A stretch of DNA of 10,463 nt from JBFKOL01 sp041628815 (GTDB lineage: Bacteria > Bacteroidota > Bacteroidia > Chitinophagales > Saprospiraceae). Position numbers and translations under genes: made by a program. Positions 5,521 to 10,463 of the stretch are shown here, one piece after another. The DNA is taken from contig JBFKOL010000134.1 of assembly GCA_041628815.1 (NCBI GenBank), positions 1 to 10,463 on the forward strand, read 5' to 3'. The first letter of the stretch is position 1. Each line of letters begins with the position of its first letter. The notes under the pieces were generated by a model, which worked only from the letters and a program-made list of their open reading frames with translations, searched no databases and had not been told where the DNA came from.

Positions 5521-5976
5521 ATGTACCAATTTACAGGCGAATATGAATGTAAGGTTGACAGCAAGGGCCGCGTAAGGCTGCCTTCGGCCCTCATTCGCCA
5601 GATTGGTGGCAGCAACATACAGTTTACCCTTAACCGGGGTTTCGAAAAGCACCTTATCCTCTATCCCAGAGAAGTGTGGGAGAGAAAGGCGAAAGAGATT
5701 AACCAATTGAATATTTACAACAAGCAGCACAGGCAGGCCATCCGGTACTTTTACCGTGGGGCCACTGAGATCAGTCTGGATGGCGCTGACAGAATACTTA
5801 TCCCACGGAGTCTCATTGATTACGGGGGTATAGAATCGGAGATCGTACTTTTTGCCTACCAGGACCAGATAGAGATATGGTCCAAGGAGCGCTACGAAGA
5901 AATGATCAGCCAGGAGCCGGAGGATTTCTCTGACATAGCCAACCGCGTCTTTGGCGGTAATGATGCTGATGAGTGA
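5521..5976 (+). CDS. mraZ: MraZ transcriptional regulator of the dcw cluster
   Basis: A 151-residue protein of normal MraZ length with two tandem SpoVT/AbrB-like swapped-hairpin domains. The duplicated DxxxR signature is present as DSKGR (13-17) and DGADR (87-91). The opening MYQFTGEYECKVDSKGRVRLP is typical of the family. MraZ oligomerises into a ring and binds the GTGG repeats found just upstream, acting in the cytoplasm on the nucleoid. The ATG at 5521 is the only suitable start; AAGGAG at 5500-5505 is 15 bases away, too far for a standard ribosome binding site. It is the first gene of the division and wall cluster, and its end overlaps the rsmH start. Autoregulation is strongly suggested by the operator. 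Confidence 0.97.
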   Translation: MYQFTGEYECKVDSKGRVRLPSALIRQIGGSNIQFTLNRGFEKHLILYPREVWERKAKEINQLNIYNKQHRQAIRYFYRGATEISLDGADRILIPRSLIDYGGIESEIVLFAYQDQIEIWSKERYEEMISQEPEDFSDIANRVFGGNDADE

Positions 5977-6889
5977 AAGACCAACTGAATCCAGTTACCA
6001 CATACCTGTCCTCGCCGAGGAGGCCATCGACGCGCTTCGTATAGACGGAGTTGGTACGTACGTTGATCTTACTTACGGGGGCGGAGGCCACTCGAGGCCG
6101 ATCTTAAAACGAATGACTGCCAAAGGGCGACTTTTCGGATTTGACCAGGATGTTCGGGCTGCCATGAATGTTCCGAAGGACGATCGATTCGTCTTTGTGC
6201 ATGCAAACTTCAGGTATCTTAAACACTTTATGAGGTACTATGGCGTGCATTCCGTCAATGGGATCCTTGCTGATCTCGGGGTGTCTTCCCATCACCTTGA
6301 CGAACCGGAACGCGGATTTTCGTACCGCGTGGATGCTCCTCTTGATATGAGGATGAATGTGAAGGCCGCGTTTTCAGCCAAAGATGTTATTAATACCTAT
6401 GAGGCTGACCGGCTCCAGCAAATATTCTCAAGGTATGGCGAGGTGCGCAATGCGCGAACCTTGGCTCAACGGCTTGTTTCAGAGCGGTCCGGAGGAGAGA
6501 TAAGTACCACTGGGCAGCTAGTAGCCACCATTGCTCCTCTTATAAGGGGTGATCGTCACCGGTATCTTGCACAGGTATTTCAGGCGATCAGGATTGAGGT
6601 AAATGACGAATTGGGTGTGCTGGGAGAAATGCTTACGCAGGCATCTGAACTCATAGCACCCGGTGGGCGAATGGCGGTGATTACCTATCATTCCCTGGAG
6701 GATAGGATGGTTAAAAATTTTTTTAAGAGGGGAGATATCTGGGGAACATTGAGTAGTGATGCATTTGGGCGGGTAAAGAGGCCTTTCGAGGAGGTCAATA
6801 AAAAGCCGATTGTACCATCACTCGAAGAGCGTAGAAGAAATGTTCGGTCCTTGAGTGCAAAATTAAGAATAGCTCAAAAGCCGGTATAA
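5969..6889 (+). CDS. rsmH: 16S rRNA (cytosine-1402-N4)-methyltransferase RsmH
   Basis: Formerly MraW. It uses S-adenosylmethionine to methylate N4 of C1402 in the ribosomal P site, tuning decoding fidelity. With the start at 5969 it has 306 residues, normal for the family. Motifs, in order: YHIPVLAEEAIDAL, the SAM-binding YVDLTYGGGGHS, FGFDQD, GILADLGVSSHHLDEPERGF, LAQVFQAIRIEVNDELGVL, and ITYHSLEDRMVKNFF near the C-terminus. Earlier in-frame starts exist (TTG 5951, ATG 5960 and 5963). I prefer ATG 5969 because it gives the usual short lead before YHIPVL and a compact 8-base overlap with the mraZ stop (TGA 5974-5976). The stop TAA touches the next ATG, so mraZ, rsmH and the following genes are almost certainly cotranscribed. 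Confidence 0.97.
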   Translation: MSERPTESSYHIPVLAEEAIDALRIDGVGTYVDLTYGGGGHSRPILKRMTAKGRLFGFDQDVRAAMNVPKDDRFVFVHANFRYLKHFMRYYGVHSVNGILADLGVSSHHLDEPERGFSYRVDAPLDMRMNVKAAFSAKDVINTYEADRLQQIFSRYGEVRNARTLAQRLVSERSGGEISTTGQLVATIAPLIRGDRHRYLAQVFQAIRIEVNDELGVLGEMLTQASELIAPGGRMAVITYHSLEDRMVKNFFKRGDIWGTLSSDAFGRVKRPFEEVNKKPIVPSLEERRRNVRSLSAKLRIAQKPV

Positions 6890-7168
6890 ATGAAAAAGAC
6901 TAAGAAAATAGGAGCGCTATACACATGGCTGCCATATTTCGGTCTCGTCTGTGTGTTAACCTTGATTTACATTGGCAATGTACACAAGGCAGAGAAGAAG
7001 ATCAGGCAGATCAACGATCTGCACAAAGAGATCGAGGAACTGAGAAGGGAATACATCGCCATAAAACAACAGAGCATGTACGATGGTACGCTCTACCAGG
7101 TAGGCAAAAAAGTCGAAGGGCTTGAATTGGCTGAATCTGTCAAGATCCCGAAAAAGATTGCGCCTTAG
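6890..7168 (+). CDS. ftsL: FtsL-like small divisome membrane protein
   Basis: A 92-residue protein: lysine-rich cytoplasmic N-terminus (1-8), one membrane helix (about 10-29), then a charged heptad-like coiled coil (about 31-62, KAEKKIRQINDLHKEIEELR...) and a short tail. Size, topology and position between rsmH and ftsI match the Bacteroidota FtsL-like proteins. By analogy it would pair with a DivIC/FtsB-type partner at the septum and help activate septal peptidoglycan synthesis. FtsL proteins diverge strongly, so the call rests on context and topology rather than motifs. The ATG directly follows the rsmH stop with no spacing, and its own stop (TAG 7166-7168) directly precedes the next ATG, pointing to translational coupling. 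Confidence 0.85.
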   Translation: MKKTKKIGALYTWLPYFGLVCVLTLIYIGNVHKAEKKIRQINDLHKEIEELRREYIAIKQQSMYDGTLYQVGKKVEGLELAESVKIPKKIAP

Positions 7169-9283
7169 ATGCCTGGCCTTACTATGAAAAACGAATTGCT
7201 CCTTCGGGTTTATCTCGTTTTGCTGGCCTTCTTTCTGTTTGCCTTTTTTATAGGATGGCGGATTGTGAAGATTTCAGTAATAGAGCGAGACCAATGGATC
7301 GCTAAGAAGGAGAAAAGATATATGGAGTGGCGTCCGGTAAAGACTCAGAGAGGAAGCATTTATGCGGACGACGGAGAGTCACTGCTCGCAACTTCAGTAG
7401 AGTTCTTTGAAATCAGGATGGATCCTTTTGCACCCAGCAAAAAGGATTTCTACGAAAACATCGACGGGCTGTCGGCCTCTCTTGCCGAATTTCCGGGAGG
7501 AAAAACGGCTTCTGAATGGAAAAATGTAATCGTTTCAGCGCGCAATGCATACATTCAGAAAAAGAAAGGAGGTACACGCAACTTGTTGATAGCCAAGGAG
7601 GTAGATCACGTCGGCTTGGAGAGACTTAAAAAAATGCCTCTCTTTAATCTTGGCCAATACAGGGGAGGGATGATCAAGCGTAAAATTTATGTTCGTGAAA
7701 AACCTTACCGCGAATTGGCCTCAAGAACGATTGGGATTCACCGAGATCAGAATCAGGTGGGCCTGGAAAATAGTTTTGATCACTTGTTGAAGGGGGAAGA
7801 GAAGAAGATGAAAATGCGCTTTATTCCTCCCGATTTATGGGTTTCAGTCTATGATCCGACGGATTACCAGATTATAAAAGGTGCTGACCTCGTTACCAAT
7901 ATTAACATCCCGCTGCAAGATGTGGTACATAATGAGTTGAGGGAAGGTATTCTTGCTCATCAGGCCACAGGCGGTACTGCCGTGCTGATGGATGTTAATA
8001 CGGGAAAAGTCGTTGCCATTTCCAACCTTACGTTGGCAAAAAATGGCTCAGTCGGTGAGTATAAGAACTATGCGATTGCAGAAAAAAGCGAACCCGGTAG
8101 CACTTTTAAGACAGCAAGTGTGCTTGCATTACTTGAAGATGGTTACGCCACCAGTCAAAGCATTGTGGATTTTAGCTTTGGTAAGAAGAAGTTTTACGGA
8201 CTCTGGATGTACGATTCTAATAATCACGGTTATGCCAAATCTACCCTAAAAGAGGCATTTGAAATTTCTTCAAATGTTGGAATTGCAAGTGCGATGGATG
8301 AGGCCTACAACAAGACTAAGAAATGGTCCGAATTCTCGAAAAGGCTCCGTCAGTTTGGCCTGGCTCAGAAGACAGGTATCGAGATTGAAGGAGAGCCGGA
8401 TCCCTATGTAAAAGATCCGGTCAAGAATCGCAAGGACTGGTACAATACGACTATTCCTTGGATGTCACATGGTTACGAATTATCTATGACACCATTGCAA
8501 TTGCTGACATTTTACAATGCCATCGCCAATGACGGTCTCTTGATGAAGCCGTATCTCGTGAAGGAAATAAGGAAAGATGGGAAGGTATTACGCAAGTTTA
8601 AACCTGAATCTAAAGGTAGGATTGCGAGTAAGGAGAACATCGATATTGTACAATCTATGATGGAAGGTGTAGTCGAAAGAGGGACAGGTCATCAGTTGAA
8701 GTCAGATCGGTATCGTTTTGCCGGCAAGACGGGTACTACAAAGGTGAATTATGACAAAGGCGAGCGAAACTACAATGCATCCTTTGCCGGTTTTTGGCCG
8801 GTTGATAACCCAAGGTATTCGATGATCGTAGTGATCTATGGCCTTAAAGGCAGTGTGTATTATGGCAACCAGGTCGCCGGTCCTGTTTTCAAAAGAATTA
8901 TGGACTGGACGCATACGCTCGAAAATGGTACTACAGTGGTAAATGTGGACAATCCGGAAGGTGTGGGTAAGTACCGAGGTGCAGTGCATGGTTTTGATGA
9001 CGATTTCGAAAAGATATTTAAGGGCGTATCGGTAAGCTATCGTGGAGAAGGCAGATGGGTAAGAGGCGATGCCGAAGGGTACAATGTTGTAAGAAGTGAT
9101 CCAGCCAAAATATCTACATCTGTGATTCCTGATGTTTCGGGAATGGGATTGAGGGATGCCGTGTATGTTCTCGAGAACTTGGGAATGAAAGTACGTGTGG
9201 AAGGTGTGGGCAAGGTGGGCAGGCAAAGTATTCGTCCTGGTATACCCATCGATAAACAAGAGATTGTGCTTCATTTAAACTGA
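7169..9283 (+). CDS. ftsI: Septal peptidoglycan transpeptidase FtsI/PBP3 with C-terminal PASTA domain
   Basis: A class B penicillin-binding protein of 704 residues that cross-links septal peptidoglycan in the periplasm. One N-terminal membrane helix (about 10-33) is followed by the dimerisation/pedestal domain starting at RGSIYADDGE (61-70), then the transpeptidase domain with active-site Ser 311 in STFK (311-314), SSN (367-369) and KTGT (520-523). A PASTA domain closes the protein (about 652-704, VIPDVSGMGLRDAVYVLENLG onward). The order and the location between ftsL and murE identify it as the division enzyme rather than the elongation PBP2. A second ATG at 7184 (MKNELLLRVYLV) is a real alternative start; neither has a ribosome binding site, and I kept 7169 because it abuts the ftsL stop. 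The usual DRNG after the RG motif is ADDG, a mild deviation outside the active site. Confidence 0.95.
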   Translation: MPGLTMKNELLLRVYLVLLAFFLFAFFIGWRIVKISVIERDQWIAKKEKRYMEWRPVKTQRGSIYADDGESLLATSVEFFEIRMDPFAPSKKDFYENIDGLSASLAEFPGGKTASEWKNVIVSARNAYIQKKKGGTRNLLIAKEVDHVGLERLKKMPLFNLGQYRGGMIKRKIYVREKPYRELASRTIGIHRDQNQVGLENSFDHLLKGEEKKMKMRFIPPDLWVSVYDPTDYQIIKGADLVTNINIPLQDVVHNELREGILAHQATGGTAVLMDVNTGKVVAISNLTLAKNGSVGEYKNYAIAEKSEPGSTFKTASVLALLEDGYATSQSIVDFSFGKKKFYGLWMYDSNNHGYAKSTLKEAFEISSNVGIASAMDEAYNKTKKWSEFSKRLRQFGLAQKTGIEIEGEPDPYVKDPVKNRKDWYNTTIPWMSHGYELSMTPLQLLTFYNAIANDGLLMKPYLVKEIRKDGKVLRKFKPESKGRIASKENIDIVQSMMEGVVERGTGHQLKSDRYRFAGKTGTTKVNYDKGERNYNASFAGFWPVDNPRYSMIVVIYGLKGSVYYGNQVAGPVFKRIMDWTHTLENGTTVVNVDNPEGVGKYRGAVHGFDDDFEKIFKGVSVSYRGEGRWVRGDAEGYNVVRSDPAKISTSVIPDVSGMGLRDAVYVLENLGMKVRVEGVGKVGRQSIRPGIPIDKQEIVLHLN

Positions 9284-9303
9284 CGCTACAGGGTGTAAGG
9301 GAG

Positions 9304-10463
9304 ATGAAGAAAAAGATAACGGACCTGTTGAAAAAAGCGGGTCGATTTGAAATAAAGGGAAATAAAAACGTCACAGTCGAAGGACTGGCGACAGATTCCC
9401 GGAAGGTGACAGAAGGATGTGCATTTGTTGCGATCAGGGGGAGCCAGACAGACGGGCACCTCTTTATTGACAATGCCATTGAAGCGGGAGCCAGCGTTAT
9501 TGTGGCCGAATTTTGGCCAGAAAGTGTTTTGCCCGGCATTACCTATGTGCGATGCAATGATTCGAGGATAGCACTGGCATATATGGCTTCATCCTTCTAC
9601 GACGAGCCATCAAAAAAAATAGTGGTCATTGGCGTTACCGGCACCAACGGTAAAACGACCGTTGCCACCATGTTGTTCGACCTTTTTAAAGAATTGGGTC
9701 ATAAGGTGGGATTGATTTCCACCATTGAAATACGAATTGGAGAAGAGCGGAGGCCTAGTATGCTGACTACGCCGGATCCACTCATGTTGCATGCTACATT
9801 GAAAAGTATGAAAGAAGCTGGTTGCAGATATGCTTTCATGGAAGTCAGTTCGCATGCCGTTGACCAAAAGCGCGTAGCTGGGATCGATTTTGATGTGGGG
9901 GTATTTACCAACATCACTCGAGATCACCTGGATTATCACGGCGATTTCAAAAGCTATATAGCAGCGAAAAAAGGCTTTTTCGATGATCTCGGTGAGGGTG
10001 CCACAGCCTTGGTCAATCTTGATGACAGGAACGGTCGCGTCATGTTGCAAAACTGTAATGCGAAGCACAAAACCTATAGTATCAGGAAATGGGCGGATTA
10101 TAAAGCTCGCATAATCGGCATGGATGACTCTGGGCTATACCTGGACATCAACGGTCATAAGATGATGAGCAGACTGATTGGTCTATTCAACGCTTACAAC
10201 CTTGTTGCCATCTATGCGGTAGCGGACCTTTTGGATGTTGCATCGGAGGAGAGACTGCTGGAAGTATTGAGCGGTTTGGGTTCAGTAAGGGGGCGGTTTG
10301 AGATCATAAGTGAGAAACCGATGGTAATCGTGGATTATGCACATACCCCTGATGCACTGTCAAATGTCTTGGATGCCTTGCGAAAATTGGTCCGATCAAG
10401 AAAGATTGTGACTGTCGTTGGGTGTGGTGGTGACAGAGACAAAGGCAAGAGACCAGAGATGGG
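9304..10463 (+). CDS. murE: UDP-MurNAc-tripeptide synthetase MurE, 3' end cut by window edge
   Basis: The first 386 codons of a protein usually near 480-490 residues run off the right edge. MurE is a cytoplasmic ATP-dependent ligase adding the third residue (meso-diaminopimelate or lysine) to UDP-MurNAc-L-Ala-D-Glu. Seen: N-terminal substrate domain with LATDSRKV (28-35), P-loop GVTGTNGKTT (110-119), LTTPDP (154-159), MEVSSHA (179-185), FTNITRDHLDYHG (201-213), the probable carbamylated lysine in YIAAKKGFF (K222), NLVAIYAV (299-306), and DYAHTPDAL (344-352) and GCGGDRDKGKRP (373-384) of the C-terminal domain. The DNPR-type motif that separates diaminopimelate from lysine enzymes lies past the edge; diaminopimelate is expected for Bacteroidota. 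A purine run (AAGGGAG, 9297-9303) touches the ATG, too close for a classical ribosome binding site. The 20-base gap after ftsI supports one operon. Confidence 0.96.
   Translation, partial: MKKKITDLLKKAGRFEIKGNKNVTVEGLATDSRKVTEGCAFVAIRGSQTDGHLFIDNAIEAGASVIVAEFWPESVLPGITYVRCNDSRIALAYMASSFYDEPSKKIVVIGVTGTNGKTTVATMLFDLFKELGHKVGLISTIEIRIGEERRPSMLTTPDPLMLHATLKSMKEAGCRYAFMEVSSHAVDQKRVAGIDFDVGVFTNITRDHLDYHGDFKSYIAAKKGFFDDLGEGATALVNLDDRNGRVMLQNCNAKHKTYSIRKWADYKARIIGMDDSGLYLDINGHKMMSRLIGLFNAYNLVAIYAVADLLDVASEERLLEVLSGLGSVRGRFEIISEKPMVIVDYAHTPDALSNVLDALRKLVRSRKIVTVVGCGGDRDKGKRPEM

Noticed and set aside
5951..5968. Earlier rsmH starts (TTG 5951, ATG 5960, ATG 5963)
   Set aside because: They add a short MAVMML-type lead not typical of RsmH. 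ATG 5969 gives a tighter overlap with the mraZ stop, although ATG 5960 cannot be fully excluded.
8702..9274. Long minus-strand open frame (190 codons) opposite the 3' end of ftsI
   Set aside because: The plus strand there encodes the well-conserved KTG motif and PASTA domain. The antisense product is low in recognisable features and is explained by codon bias of the real gene.
9610..10068. Minus-strand open frame (152 codons) opposite murE
   Set aside because: It covers the murE P-loop to substrate-binding region, whose motifs are unmistakable on the plus strand.
1..10463. Mobile element, CRISPR array, tRNA/rRNA gene, toxin-antitoxin or defence system
   Set aside because: No transposase-like protein, repeat-spacer pattern, RNA gene signature or defence-type domain was found; nearly all bases belong to housekeeping genes.

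Overview
The window looks like an ordinary chromosomal segment of a Bacteroidota bacterium, perhaps from the Saprospiria/Cytophagia side, although the sequence alone does not fix the class. The signs are: promoters of the TTG-N17-23-TAnnTTTG type rather than sigma70-type, few usable Shine-Dalgarno sequences, a fused alpha/beta 2-oxoacid dehydrogenase E1, a DUF1573 protein, the short FtsL-like protein typical of this phylum, and GTGG repeats with a 10-bp period in front of mraZ. I see no insertion sequence, phage, CRISPR, tRNA or rRNA signal.

Left part (1-1126): two minus-strand genes. The N-terminal 141 codons of yaaA (peroxide-stress/iron protein) run off the left edge. Behind it is a small secreted DUF1573 protein, with a strong intrinsic terminator between the two. 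The DUF1573 gene and the large E1 gene diverge from a short shared control region. It holds two Bacteroidota-type promoters with an imperfect 24-bp inverted repeat between them.

Middle part (1127-5225): three plus-strand genes. These are a fused alpha/beta E1 component of a branched-chain/2-oxoacid dehydrogenase complex, a polyprenol-phosphate mannosyltransferase-like GT2 enzyme starting at TTG, and a membrane-anchored alpha/beta hydrolase that overlaps the GT2 gene by 23 bases.

Right part (5521-10463): the start of the division and cell wall (dcw) cluster, in the order mraZ, rsmH, ftsL-like, ftsI (with a C-terminal PASTA domain) and murE (cut by the right edge). Genes overlap or abut from mraZ through ftsI, and a 20-base gap precedes murE, so one operon is likely. 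MraZ is the cluster's own transcription regulator, RsmH methylates 16S rRNA, the FtsL-like protein and FtsI act in the septal divisome, and MurE adds the third amino acid of the peptidoglycan stem peptide.

The 295-base gap before mraZ (5226-5520) is the most information-rich non-coding part. It has a distal promoter-like element, two perfect inverted repeats, and three MraZ boxes with a weak proximal promoter. The interesting signals in this window are regulatory. I found no convincing new multi-gene system.
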